From assembly GCF_014493765.1 (NCBI RefSeq), contig NZ_JACTVJ010000005.1, positions 310,001 through 374,000 on the forward strand: DNA of 64,000 nucleotides. The letters are read 5' to 3'. Numbering within the stretch: the first letter of the stretch is position 1; every line of letters begins with the position of its first letter. Origin of the DNA: Streptomyces polyasparticus. Its GTDB lineage: Bacteria; Actinomycetota; Actinomycetes; Streptomycetales; Streptomycetaceae. Made by a program: the position numbers and the translations under genes. Below, one piece after another: positions 44,238 through 52,510 of the stretch. Under the pieces are notes generated by a model. That model saw only the letters and a program-made list of their open reading frames with translations. It ran no database searches and was not told where the DNA came from.

Positions 44238-44287
44238 CTCAGTGAGCCGAGATCGCTCAGTGAGCCGAGACGTCTCAGTGAGCCGAG
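44238..44287. repeat. Three 14-bp direct repeats (CTCAGTGAGCCGAG)
   Basis: Identical copies at 44238-44251, 44256-44269 and 44274-44287, 18 bp apart. The third covers the permease stop codon, so stop codons are duplicated in the spacer. Confidence 0.85.
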
Positions 44288-45732
44288 GCCGGAGCCCGGG
44301 TCTCCGAGAGCGTCTCGCCCGGTTCCATCGCGTGCGCCACCTCGTCGGCGTCCGCCCGGTCCTTGCCGGTGTGGTTGAACACCAGGTTGAGCAGGACGGC
44401 CGCGACACAGCCGGTGGAGATGCCCGAGTCCAGGATGATCATCGCGGTCTCGGGGAACGCGTGGTAGAACTCCGGCGCAGCGATCGGGATCAGGCCGATG
44501 GCCAGCGAGACGGCCACGATCAGGATGTTGTTGTCCTTCTCCAGGCCGGCCTTGGCGAGGGTCTGCACACCGGAGGCCGCGACCGAACCGAAGAGCACCA
44601 CACCCGCGCCGCCGAGCACCGGCCGGGGCACGGTGGCGATCAGCGAGGCGGCGACCGGCATCAGACCGATCAGGATGAGGAAGGCGCCGCCCGTCGCGAC
44701 CACGAACCGCGAGCGGATCTTCGTCATGGCGACCAGACCGACGTTCTGCGCGAAGGCGCTGGCCATGAAGCCGTTGAACAGCGGCGAGACGGCCGAGCCG
44801 AGGCAGTCGGCGCGCAGACCGGCCGCGATGGTCTTCTCGTCGGCCGGCTTCTCGACGATCTGGCCGAGGGCCAGCATGTCCGCGGTGGACTCCGTCATCG
44901 ACACGACCATTACGACGATCATCGACACGATGGCCGCCGCGGCGAACTGCGGGGCGCCGAAGTGGAACGGTGACGGGAAGCCGATGATGTCCGCCTCACC
45001 GATGGCACTGAAGTCGGTGACGCCGAAGGGGATCGCCACGACCGTGCCGATCACGAGGCCGAGCAGGACGGCGATCTGCTTGACGAACCCGCTGGTGAAG
45101 CGGCGGATGAGCAGCACGATGACCAGGGATATGCCGGCCAGCGCAAGGTATTTGGTGGATCCGTAGTCATCGGCTGCGGGATTGGGCCCCTGGGCCCAGC
45201 CGAAGGCGACGGGCATCAGCGAGACACCGATCAGGGTGATCACGGTGCCCGTGACGACGGGCGGGAAGAAGCGCACCAGCTTCGAGAAGAACGGGGCGGC
45301 GATGAAGCCGAGCAGACCCGCGACGATGATGGCGCCGAAGATGATCGGCAGCGCGTCGTCCTTGTCCTTCGTCTGGTCCACGATCGCCAGCATCGGTGCG
45401 ACACCGGCGAAGGTGACACCGTTGACGAACGGAAGGCGGGCGCCGATCTTCCAGACGCCGAGCGTCTGGAGGAGCGTGGCGATTCCCGCGGTGAACAGGG
45501 AGGCGCCGGTCAGGAACGTGAGTTCCTTCGCGGAGAGCCCCACGGCCGCTCCGACGATCAGCGGCGGGGCGACCACGCCCGCGTACATGGCGGCCACATG
45601 CTGGAGACCGCTGGTCATCATCTTGAGAGGTGGGAGCTTCTCGTCGACCGGGTGCTTTTCGGGCATCTGGTCGCGGACGCTCTCGTCCTCTGGCACGGCG
45701 ACTGCTTTGCGAACCTTGGGCGTTGCTGCCAC
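44275..45732 (-). CDS. NCS2-family nucleobase:cation symporter (xanthine/urate permease)
   Basis: 485 residues, about 12-14 helices. Family marks: GLQHVAAMYAGVVAPPLIVG (QH motif), LPFVNGVTFAGVAPML and the substrate-site segment ESTADMLALGQIV of the NAT/NCS2 signature. It imports xanthine, urate or a related purine by H+ or Na+ symport. GTG start with GGAGGAAC upstream. It lies downstream of, and on the same strand as, the urate-degrading genes and should feed them. Confidence 0.88.
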   Translation of the reverse strand: MAATPKVRKAVAVPEDESVRDQMPEKHPVDEKLPPLKMMTSGLQHVAAMYAGVVAPPLIVGAAVGLSAKELTFLTGASLFTAGIATLLQTLGVWKIGARLPFVNGVTFAGVAPMLAIVDQTKDKDDALPIIFGAIIVAGLLGFIAAPFFSKLVRFFPPVVTGTVITLIGVSLMPVAFGWAQGPNPAADDYGSTKYLALAGISLVIVLLIRRFTSGFVKQIAVLLGLVIGTVVAIPFGVTDFSAIGEADIIGFPSPFHFGAPQFAAAAIVSMIVVMVVSMTESTADMLALGQIVEKPADEKTIAAGLRADCLGSAVSPLFNGFMASAFAQNVGLVAMTKIRSRFVVATGGAFLILIGLMPVAASLIATVPRPVLGGAGVVLFGSVAASGVQTLAKAGLEKDNNILIVAVSLAIGLIPIAAPEFYHAFPETAMIILDSGISTGCVAAVLLNLVFNHTGKDRADADEVAHAMEPGETLSETRAPASAH

Positions 45733-45985
45733 GGCGGTTCCTCCGGTCGGTTAAACGCGTCGCCAGCGACGCGGGTGTCATGGAGGTCGTACAGATGGTG
45801 CAAACAGGCAGGTGGTGCGTTGGTGCAGTGGTGCTGTTCGTGCGCGGTATGGAGTTGTGGCAGCGATGTGCGGTCGCCGTGCGGGAGGGGCAGGACGGTC
45901 ACCGGTCCGCCGTACGGCAGGAAACGGTCACCGATCCGGTGGGTACGGGCGCATGGGCGCCCGCACCCACCGGTCTCGGCTGCCA

Positions 45986-46038
45986 TGGACCCCGCTCGGG
46001 TCCACGGCGACCGGTCGAGGGCCGTCCCCCTCGACCGG
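45986..46038 (-). terminator. Two adjacent hairpins downstream of the 8-oxoguanine deaminase gene
   Basis: TGGACCC-5-GGGTCCA (45986-46004) and CCGGTCGAGGG-6-CCCTCGACCGG (46011-46038), just after the leftward deaminase stop. The remaining spacer (45733-45985) holds the permease promoter region; no clear -35/-10 or gene was seen. Confidence 0.65.
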
Positions 46039-46075
46039 ACTCCTTGAAAGCCCTGGTGGCTGAAGAGCCCGGGGC

Positions 46076-47455
46076 TTAGGCGCCGGCGGCGATCCGGGCC
46101 AGGCGCTGGGCCTCGGCACGGGTGTCGCGGGCGATCTGGTCCTCGTCGGCGAAGAGCAGTCGGTTGTTCTCGACGATCTGCTTGCCGTTGACGAAGGAGG
46201 CGGTGACGGGGGCCGCGGCACCGAAGACCAGGGCCGTGACCGGGTCGGCGATGGAGGAGTGGGCGAGGGTGTCCATCTTCCAGAGCACGAAGTCGGCGAG
46301 CTTGCCGGCTTCGAGCGAGCCGATGTTGTCGGCGCGGCCGAGGACCTGGGCGCCGCCGAACGTGCCGAGGCGCAGGGCCTGGCGGGCGTTCAGGGCGGCC
46401 TCGCGGTGCTCGGTGTTGAGGCGGTTGATGAGGAGCGCGTTGCGCAGCTCGGTGTGCAGTTCACCGGACTCGTTGGAGGCGGTGCCGTCCACACCGAGGC
46501 CGACCGGTACGCCGGCCTTCAGCATGTCCGGGACGCGGGCGATACCGGCCGCGAGACGGGCGTTGGACGAGGGGCAGTGCGCGACACCGGTCTTCGTACG
46601 GGCGAAGGCGGCGATGTCCGAGTCGTTCATGTGGACGCAGTGCGCCATCCACACGTCCTCGCCGAGCCAGCCGGTGGACTCGAAGTAGTCGGTCGGGCCC
46701 ATGCCGAAGAGCTCGTGGCAGAACTTCTCCTCCTCGACGGTCTCCGAGCCGTGCGTGTGCATCCGTACGCCGAGCGAACGGGCCAGCTCCGCGCCCTGCT
46801 TGAGCAGTTCGGTGGAGACGGAGAAGGGGGAGCACGGCGCGACGGCGACCTGGGTCATCGCGTCGAAGGAGGCGTCGTGGAACTTCTTGACGGTCTCGGC
46901 CGTGGCGGACAGCGCACCGTCGAGGGTCTCGACGGCGAAGTCCGGCGGCAGGCCGCCGTCCTTCTCGGAGCGGTCCATGGAGCCGCGGGCCAGGGTGAAG
47001 CGGACACCCATGTCGCTCGCGGCGCCGATGATCGCGCCGGACAGGTCGCCGGAGCCCTGCGGGAAGACGTAGTGGTGGTCCATCGCGGTGGTGACACCAC
47101 CGCGGGCCATCATCGCGAGGGAGCCCTGCGCGGCGGTGCGGGCCATCGACTCGTCGATGCGCGCCCACGTCGGGTAGAGGGCGACGAGCCAGTTGAAGAG
47201 GTTGTGATCGGTGGCCAGACCACGGGTGATCCACTGGTAGAAGTGGTGGTGCGTGTTGACCAGACCCGGGGTGACCAGGTGACCGGTGGCGTCGATCCGC
47301 CGGACCACGTTCTCGAGGTTCTCGGGGGCCTTGCCGGCGCCCACGGACTCGATCTTGTTGTCCGCGACGACGATGTAACCCGAGGCGTACTCGGTGTCGT
47401 TCGCGTCCACGGTCGCGATGGCACAGTTTTCGATAACGATGCGCGAAGCCGCCAT
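46076..47455 (-). CDS. 8-oxoguanine deaminase / amidohydrolase
   Basis: 459 residues of the cytosine-deaminase-like amidohydrolase family. Metal ligands: LVNTHHHFYQWITRG (HxH), RMHTHGSETVEEE (His), WMAHCVHMND (His) and GLGVDGTASNES (Asp), plus HCPSSNARLAAG and the VNGKQIVENN tail. The NTHHHFYQ and CPSSNARLAAG forms are those of 8-oxoguanine deaminase/hydroxyatrazine hydrolase-like enzymes. 8-Oxoguanine deamination yields urate, the substrate of the uricase encoded immediately upstream, so the assignment fits. Confidence 0.87.
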   Translation of the reverse strand: MAASRIVIENCAIATVDANDTEYASGYIVVADNKIESVGAGKAPENLENVVRRIDATGHLVTPGLVNTHHHFYQWITRGLATDHNLFNWLVALYPTWARIDESMARTAAQGSLAMMARGGVTTAMDHHYVFPQGSGDLSGAIIGAASDMGVRFTLARGSMDRSEKDGGLPPDFAVETLDGALSATAETVKKFHDASFDAMTQVAVAPCSPFSVSTELLKQGAELARSLGVRMHTHGSETVEEEKFCHELFGMGPTDYFESTGWLGEDVWMAHCVHMNDSDIAAFARTKTGVAHCPSSNARLAAGIARVPDMLKAGVPVGLGVDGTASNESGELHTELRNALLINRLNTEHREAALNARQALRLGTFGGAQVLGRADNIGSLEAGKLADFVLWKMDTLAHSSIADPVTALVFGAAAPVTASFVNGKQIVENNRLLFADEDQIARDTRAEAQRLARIAAGA

Positions 47456-47696
47456 GGCGGATCCTCGTTCTTCCTCTTCGGATGTACGAACCCGGGGGCC
47501 GAGCGGGGTGACGACCGAGTCCGTGGTGCACGTGTCAACGCCCCATCACGTCGACCCGTTGCGGGTGTTGCGCAGATGCCCCCGCTCCCCTCCTGGCCCC
47601 CGGGGCCCGGCCCTTGTCGGAGGGTCGGGGGTCCCGGGGCAGACGCCGGCGCACTCGCGTCGGAGGTTGTCGAGGCTCTCTATGTCCTTGCGGGGA

Positions 47697-48620
47697 CTAG
47701 AGGTTGGTCATGTCCACCGGGATCTTCGGCTCGACACCATCGCGCAGGATGGTGGCCTCGATCAGACCGTAGGGACGGTCGGCGGCGAAGTAGACCTCGT
47801 TGTCGTTCTTGAGGCCGAAGGGCTCCAGGTCGACAAGGAAGTGGTGCTTGTTGGGGAGCGAGAAGCGGACCTCGTCGATCTCCGCACGGTTGTTGATGAT
47901 GCGCGAGCCCATCTGGTACAGCGTCTGCTGCAGCGAGAGCGAGTACGTCTCGGCGAAGGCCTCGAGCATGTGCTTCTTGGTCTGCTCGTACGAACGCTCC
48001 CAGTTGGGCATCCGCTGCTCGTCGTCGGTCCAGTTGAACCGCCAGCGGCCGGAGACCTGCGTGGCCAGGATGCGGTCGTACGCCTCCTGGAGCGTCGTGT
48101 ACTTGTCCTTGATGTAGCCCCAGAACTCCGAGTTGGTGGAGTTCATGACGACCAGGTCCTTCAGACCCGAGATGACCTGCCACTCGGAGCCGTTGTACGT
48201 GATCTCGCTGACGCGGGTCTCCTGGCCCTTGCGGACGAAGGAGTGCTTGACGTCGTCGGAGCCGATGAACTTCGAGTTGGCCTCGGAGGTCTCGATGCGC
48301 TCCCAGGAGTATTCCTCGATGCGGATACGCGCCTGGTGGATCGGGTCCTGGCTGTTCACGAAGTGACGCGCCAGGTGGATGCCGAACTGCTCGGCCGACT
48401 CGATCCCGTACTCCTTGGCGAACGCGTACACCGTGTTCTTGGTGGTGTCGGTCGGCAGGACGTTGGCGTTGGAGCCGGTCAGGTGGACCTCGTCCATCTC
48501 GCCCGAGAGGGCGACGGAGACGTTGAGGTCCTTGATGTGGTGGGTGTCGCCGTCCCGCGTGATCTTGACGACGCGGTTCTCAGCCTTGCCGTACTGGTTC
48601 TGTCCCAGAATCGTGGGCAT
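47697..48620 (-). CDS. pucL: Urate oxidase (factor-independent urate hydroxylase)
   Basis: 307 residues, the usual uricase length. T-fold repeat blocks: LGQNQYGKAENRVVKITRDG, IKDLNVSVALSGE, TGSNANVLPTDTTKNTVYAF, HFLVDLEPFGLKNDNEVYFA and LPNKHH. Cofactor-free oxidation of urate to 5-hydroxyisourate with H2O2 release. The two enzymes that handle its product (uraH, uraD) lie just upstream on the same strand, and a catalase gene nearby shares the operon's promoter element. Start 5 bp after the uraH stop. Confidence 0.95.
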   Translation of the reverse strand: MPTILGQNQYGKAENRVVKITRDGDTHHIKDLNVSVALSGEMDEVHLTGSNANVLPTDTTKNTVYAFAKEYGIESAEQFGIHLARHFVNSQDPIHQARIRIEEYSWERIETSEANSKFIGSDDVKHSFVRKGQETRVSEITYNGSEWQVISGLKDLVVMNSTNSEFWGYIKDKYTTLQEAYDRILATQVSGRWRFNWTDDEQRMPNWERSYEQTKKHMLEAFAETYSLSLQQTLYQMGSRIINNRAEIDEVRFSLPNKHHFLVDLEPFGLKNDNEVYFAADRPYGLIEATILRDGVEPKIPVDMTNL

Positions 48621-48625
48621 GTCTG

Positions 48626-49015
48626 CTAGCTCCCTCGGTAAACGGAGTAGCCGAACGGGTTGAGCAGCAGCGGTACGTGATAGTGCTCGCCCGGCTTGAC
48701 GGCGAACGTGATCGCCACCTCCGGGAAGAACGCACCGCTGTCCCGATTCGCGGGGGCGTCCTGCTGGTTTTCGGCTTGCTTCTTGGAGAAGTACGCCTCG
48801 GTCTCGAAGTCGAGACGTACGTGGGTCGTTCCTTCCGGCAGGGCCGGCAGGTCCTTGCAACGCCCGTCCGCATCGGTGGCGGAGCCGCCGAGAGCCACCC
48901 AGTCCGCGTCGAAACCGGCGCGGGCCGCGAGCGAGATGGCGACGCCTTCGGCGGGGCGTCCGATGCTGGTGTCCAGGATGTGCGTGGACACCGAAGCGGT
49001 CGTGTCAGTGCTCAT
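48626..49015 (-). CDS. uraH: 5-Hydroxyisourate hydrolase (transthyretin-like)
   Basis: 129 residues, transthyretin-like. VSTHILDTSIGRPAEGVAIS (catalytic His), THVRLDFETEAYF, FFPEVAITF and the C-terminal signature HVPLLLNPFGYSVYRGS. It hydrolyses 5-hydroxyisourate to OHCU. Its ATG overlaps the uraD stop (TAATG), indicating translational coupling. Confidence 0.95.
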   Translation of the reverse strand: MSTDTTASVSTHILDTSIGRPAEGVAISLAARAGFDADWVALGGSATDADGRCKDLPALPEGTTHVRLDFETEAYFSKKQAENQQDAPANRDSGAFFPEVAITFAVKPGEHYHVPLLLNPFGYSVYRGS

Positions 49016-49527
49016 TACTCTGCTGCTTCCTCTACGAGGCGGGTCAGGCGGATGCGGTTGATCTTGGCCAGCTCGGCGCGGACGATCTCCCGCTCCTGCT
49101 CGGCCTCGTTCTCGATCCGTACCTTGATCTGGCCGAGCATGAACTCGGCCGTGGCGCCGGTCGCGCAGATGAGGAAGACATGGCCGAACTTCTCCTGGTA
49201 GGCCAGGTTCAGTTCGAGCAGTTCCGCCTTGAGTTCCTCGGAGGCGCCGGCCATGCCGCGCTGTTCGCGCGCGGAGGTCGGGTCTCCCGGCTTCGGGCGG
49301 CCGATCGGCGGGTGCCCCGCCATGGCCTCCTCCAGGTCCGCCGTGGTGAGCTCGGCCATGGCGGCGTCGCTCGCGGCGAAGAGGGAGTCGGCGTCGGCGT
49401 AGGGGCGCTGGGCGAGAACCTTGCTGCCCCAGGCCGAAGAGCTGCACACCTCGTGGAGCTCCGCGGTGGCCGCGGCCTCGTCGGAGGTGTTGAACCGGGT
49501 CAGCCCCGGTGTCGTACGCGAAGTCAC
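49015..49527 (-). CDS. uraD: 2-Oxo-4-hydroxy-4-carboxy-5-ureidoimidazoline (OHCU) decarboxylase
   Basis: 170 residues from GTG with GGAGG upstream. Helical OHCU decarboxylase fold: HEVCSSSAWGSKVLAQRPY, EAMAGHPPIGRPKPGDP (catalytic His in GHPPIG), REQRGMAGA, YQEKFGHVFLICATG. It forms (S)-allantoin, completing urate breakdown. First gene of the uraD-uraH-pucL-deaminase operon. Confidence 0.93.
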   Translation of the reverse strand: MTSRTTPGLTRFNTSDEAAATAELHEVCSSSAWGSKVLAQRPYADADSLFAASDAAMAELTTADLEEAMAGHPPIGRPKPGDPTSAREQRGMAGASEELKAELLELNLAYQEKFGHVFLICATGATAEFMLGQIKVRIENEAEQEREIVRAELAKINRIRLTRLVEEAAE

Positions 49528-49561
49528 GGGAAAGCCTCCGTGGTGCTGGACGGGCTGGGAT

Positions 49562-49602
49562 TAGCTAAGACCCTCGGCAACACTCCGTCAACACTTTGTT
49601 GA
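49562..49602 (-). promoter_or_regulatory. uraD operon promoter with palindromic operator
   Basis: On the minus strand: TTGACG (-35, 49586-49591), 18-bp spacer, TAGCTA (-10, 49562-49567). The -35 overlaps the palindrome TCAACA-n3-TGTTGA (49588-49602). The catalase promoter has the same layout. Confidence 0.7.
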
Positions 49603-49613
49603 AACGAATTGAA

Positions 49614-49653
49614 CAAAGAGCCGCCGCCTGGATCTCCAGGCGACGGCTCTTTG
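49614..49653 (-). terminator. Terminator after the DauR-like regulator gene
   Basis: CAAAGAGCCGCCGCCTGG pairs with a downstream arm with one mismatch; 4-base loop; U-run potential. Lies between the regulator stop and the uraD promoter. Confidence 0.75.
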
Positions 49654-49706
49654 TGTGTTCGTTCGGGCGGGACGTCCCGAGCTTGGTGCGTTCTGCGGGT
49701 ACGCGC

Positions 49707-50087
49707 CTACTCGGACTTCGTGGTGCTGTTGTCCCGGTTCAAGTAGTTGTACACAGTGAAGCGGGACACGCCTATGGCACTCGCCACGGTCTCCACACCG
49801 TGCCGTACGGCAAAGGCGCCGCGCGCTTCCAGGAGGCGTACGACTTCCTGCTTGGACTTGCGGTCGAGCTCCGCCAGGGGCCTGCCGTACTTGCGCTCCA
49901 GGGCCGCCAGGATGTGGTCGAGGGAGTCCGCGAGCTGCGGCAGGCGCACGGCGAGCACGTCCTCGCCCTCCCAGGCGAGCACGACATCGTCGTCGCCGGC
50001 CTCGGCCGGGGCGATGACCTGGGCGCCCATCGCGTCGACCAGCGGCTTCACGGCGCTGACGAAGGGGTGGTCTCTGGGTTCGGTCAC
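49707..50087 (-). CDS. Helix-turn-helix regulator (YheO/DauR-type C-terminal HTH)
   Basis: 126 residues from GTG. An N-terminal part (residues 1-60) with WEGEDVLAVRLPQL resembles a short sensor. The C-terminal part LDRKSKQEVVRLLEARGAFA, HGVETVASAIGVSRFTVYNY is a DauR-like HTH. It sits directly upstream of the urate operon, so it may regulate it; which palindrome it binds is not known. GTGA overlap with the preceding small gene. Confidence 0.72.
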   Translation of the reverse strand: MTEPRDHPFVSAVKPLVDAMGAQVIAPAEAGDDDVVLAWEGEDVLAVRLPQLADSLDHILAALERKYGRPLAELDRKSKQEVVRLLEARGAFAVRHGVETVASAIGVSRFTVYNYLNRDNSTTKSE

Positions 50088-50344
50088 TTCCGGTCACCCT
50101 CTCCGAGCACGTTCACCTGGAGAGAGACCCGGGTGGCACCCGCGGCCAGGGATTTGCGCAGCAGCGCGTCGACCGCGGCGAGCACCGGCTCGGCGCCGCC
50201 CTCGGCGGTATTGCCGAACGGGCCGACATCGACCGCGTCGAGCACGGCTGCCTCGATCACCTCACGGGCGGCCAGGGCATGCGCCGGGGCCTCGTCGAGG
50301 TCGAAGGGCTCGGTCGTGAACTCCACTCTCAATCGCACGCGCAT
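50084..50344 (-). CDS. Small protein, possibly MTH1187/YkoF-like thiamine-binding fold
   Basis: 86 residues: MRVRLRVEFTTEPFDLDEAP, AREVIEAAVLDAVDVGPFGN, VLAAVDALLRKSLAAGATRV, SLQVNVLG. The alternating beta-alpha pattern and length fit the DUF77/thiamine-binding group, but I am not certain. Overlaps the HTH gene by 4 bp. Divergent from hyi, so it shares that promoter region. Confidence 0.5.
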   Translation of the reverse strand: MRVRLRVEFTTEPFDLDEAPAHALAAREVIEAAVLDAVDVGPFGNTAEGGAEPVLAAVDALLRKSLAAGATRVSLQVNVLGEGDRK

Positions 50345-50412
50345 CAACCTACTGGGCTCTGTGCGATTTACGGGAGCCCCCACTTGACAGGTGACCAGGA
50401 CCTTAGGCACTC

Positions 50413-50448
50413 TTCCGTCAAGTAGAAAGTAACTTCCGCGATACGGAA
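50413..50448. promoter_or_regulatory. Paired 15-bp operators upstream of hyi
   Basis: TTCCGTCAAGTAGAA (50413-50427) and TTCCGCGATACGGAA (50434-50448), centres 21 bp apart (two helical turns). The gcl promoter has the same pair with the same spacing. Likely sites for one IclR-type (AllR-like) repressor encoded elsewhere. Confidence 0.75.
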
Positions 50449-50464
50449 GGAGCGCCTACCCCTC

Positions 50465-51298
50465 ATGGGTTACACGGACCAGCGCTTCAATGTGAATCTC
50501 TCGATCCTCTACACGGAACTCCCGCTCCTGGAGCGCCCCGCGGCCGCCGCCGCGGCGGGCTTCACCGCGGTCGAGCTGTGGTGGCCCTGGATCGAGACCC
50601 CCACCCCCGACCAGGCCGAGCTCGACGCCCTCAAGAAGGCGATCGAGGACGCGGGCGTCCAGCTCACGGGCCTGAACTTCTACGCCGGCCAGCTCCCAGG
50701 ACCGGACCGCGGTGCGGTCTCGGTGCCCGGTGAGGAGTCGGAGAAGTTCCGCGCCAACCTCAAGGTCGCGGCCGACTTCGCCGAGTCGCTCGGCTGCAAG
50801 GCGCTCAACGCCCTGTACGGCAACCGCGTCGAAGGCGTGGACCCGGCCGAGCAGGACAAGCTCGCCCTGGAAAACCTGGTGCTCGCGGCCAAGGAGGCCG
50901 ACCGCATCGGCGCGATCCTCCTGATCGAGACCCTCAACAAGCCGGAGTCCCCGCTCTACCCGCTGGTGAGCGCACCGGCCGGCATCGAGATCGTGGACAA
51001 GGTGAACGAGGCCACCGGTCTCGGCAACGCCAAGTTCCTCATGGACCTGTACCACCTGGCCATGAACGACGAGGACCTGCCGCAGATCATCGACGCCTAC
51101 GCGGCGAAGACCGGTCACGTGCAGATCGCCGACAAGCCGGGCCGTGGCGCCCCGGGCACCGGCGAGCTCCCGCTCGAGGACCTGCTCGACCAGCTCAAGA
51201 AGGCGGGTTACGAGGGGTACGTGGGCCTGGAGTACAAGGCCCCCGACGCCGCCGCCTCCTTCGGCTGGCTGCCGGCCGAGGCCCGCGCCGCGCGCTGA
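50465..51298 (+). CDS. hyi: Hydroxypyruvate isomerase
   Basis: 277 residues, xylose-isomerase-like TIM barrel. FNVNLSILYTELPLLERPAA, AVELWWPWIETPTP, LTGLNFYAGQLPGPDRG, LLIETLNKPESPLYPL (metal Glu), KFLMDLYHLAMNDED and GYVGLEYKAPD (second Glu) match hydroxypyruvate isomerases (2-hydroxy-3-oxopropanoate to hydroxypyruvate). GGAAGGAG lies upstream of the ATG, partly inside the second operator. Begins the glyoxylate-use operon hyi-glxR. Confidence 0.9.
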   Translation: MGYTDQRFNVNLSILYTELPLLERPAAAAAAGFTAVELWWPWIETPTPDQAELDALKKAIEDAGVQLTGLNFYAGQLPGPDRGAVSVPGEESEKFRANLKVAADFAESLGCKALNALYGNRVEGVDPAEQDKLALENLVLAAKEADRIGAILLIETLNKPESPLYPLVSAPAGIEIVDKVNEATGLGNAKFLMDLYHLAMNDEDLPQIIDAYAAKTGHVQIADKPGRGAPGTGELPLEDLLDQLKKAGYEGYVGLEYKAPDAAASFGWLPAEARAAR

Positions 51299-51324
51299 CC
51301 CTCGTGCGCTGACGTCCCCCGGCG

Positions 51325-51349
51325 ACCGCTCACTGTGCGGGTGAGCGGT
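51325..51349 (+). terminator. Hairpin between hyi and glxR
   Basis: ACCGCTCAC-7-GTGAGCGGT, perfect 9-bp arms. May attenuate or stabilise rather than end the transcript, because glxR has no evident promoter. Confidence 0.5.
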
Positions 51350-51405
51350 ACCGGCCCGGTCACGCCAACTCACGTACGCATCAAGACTTATCGAGAGGCA
51401 CCATC

Positions 51406-52296
51406 ATGAGCAACCTTCCTAAGATCGCGTGGATCGGCCTCGGCATCATGGGCTCCCCCATGGCCGAGAACCTGATCAAGGCCGGTTACTCCGTCACCGG
51501 CTACACCCTCGAGCAGGACAAGCTCGACCGCCTCGCCGCCAACGGCGGCACCGCGGCCGGCTCGATCGCCGAGGCCGTCAAGGACGCCGATGTCGTCATC
51601 ACGATGGTGCCCGCGTCCCCGCAGGTCGAGGCCATCGCCTACGGTCCCGAGGGCATCCTCGAGAACGCCAAGTCCGGCGCCCTGATCGTCGACATGTCGT
51701 CGATCACGCCGCAGACCTCGGTCGACCTGGCCAAGAACGCCAAGGAGAAGGGTCTGCGCGTCCTGGACGCCCCCGTCTCCGGCGGCGAGGCCGGTGCCAT
51801 CGAGGCCGTCCTGTCCATCATGGTCGGCGGCGAGCAGGCCGACTTCGACGAGGCCCTGCCGGTCCTCGAGGCCCTCGGCAAGACCATCGTGCTGTGCGGT
51901 CCGCACGGTTCGGGCCAGACGGTGAAGGCTGCCAACCAGCTGATCGTGGCGGTCAACATCCAGGCCTGCGCCGAGGCCGTGGTCTTCCTGGAGAAGTCCG
52001 GTGTGGACCTGAAGGCCGCGCTCGACGTCCTCAACGGCGGCCTGGCCGGCTCGACCGTCCTGACGCGCAAGAAGGACAACTTCCTCAACCGCGACTTCAA
52101 GCCGGGCTTCCGTATCGACCTGCACCACAAGGACATGGGCATCGTCACCGACGCCGCCCGCAACGTGGGTGCCTCGCTGCCGGTCGGCGCCGTGGTCGCG
52201 CAGCTCGTCGCCTCCCTGCGTGCGCAGGGCGACGGCGGCCTGGACCACTCGGCCCTGCTCCGCGCCGTCGAGCGCCTGTCCGGCTCGCAGGTCTGA
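51406..52296 (+). CDS. glxR: 2-Hydroxy-3-oxopropionate (tartronate semialdehyde) reductase
   Basis: 296 residues of the 3-hydroxyisobutyrate dehydrogenase family. Rossmann GLGIMGSPMAENLIKAG, DMSSITPQTS, LDAPVSGGEAGAIEA (substrate loop) and the catalytic Lys in GQTVKAANQLIVA. Reduces tartronate semialdehyde to D-glycerate, following Gcl and Hyi. ATG with AGAGG upstream. Confidence 0.9.
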   Translation: MSNLPKIAWIGLGIMGSPMAENLIKAGYSVTGYTLEQDKLDRLAANGGTAAGSIAEAVKDADVVITMVPASPQVEAIAYGPEGILENAKSGALIVDMSSITPQTSVDLAKNAKEKGLRVLDAPVSGGEAGAIEAVLSIMVGGEQADFDEALPVLEALGKTIVLCGPHGSGQTVKAANQLIVAVNIQACAEAVVFLEKSGVDLKAALDVLNGGLAGSTVLTRKKDNFLNRDFKPGFRIDLHHKDMGIVTDAARNVGASLPVGAVVAQLVASLRAQGDGGLDHSALLRAVERLSGSQV

Positions 52297-52332
52297 GCCG
52301 CGGGCTCACCCCTGAGTGAGCCCCTTCGAACC

Positions 52333-52390
52333 CCGGTCGGCGGCGGCGCTGACACCTGTCCTGTCGCGCCCAGGCGCCGCCGCCGACCGG
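52333..52390 (+). terminator. Large hairpin downstream of glxR
   Basis: Perfect 17-bp arms (52333-52349 and 52374-52390), 24-base loop, before the catalase promoter. Confidence 0.7.
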
Positions 52391-52407
52391 AACACCAGAC
52401 TTCAGTT

Positions 52408-52448
52408 TCAACAAACTGTTGACGTCAGGTTCACGACGTACATACGCT
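52408..52448 (+). promoter_or_regulatory. Catalase promoter with operator shared with the urate operon
   Basis: Palindrome TCAACA-AAC-TGTTGA (52408-52422) overlaps TTGACG (-35, 52419-52424); 18-bp spacer; TACGCT (-10, 52443-52448). Same architecture as the uraD promoter on the opposite strand. Confidence 0.7.
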
Positions 52449-52510
52449 CCTGAAACCGCAGACGTAGAGCAGCAGTTCTCTTTAGCTTTCAGCAGTTACG
52501 GAAGGTCACG

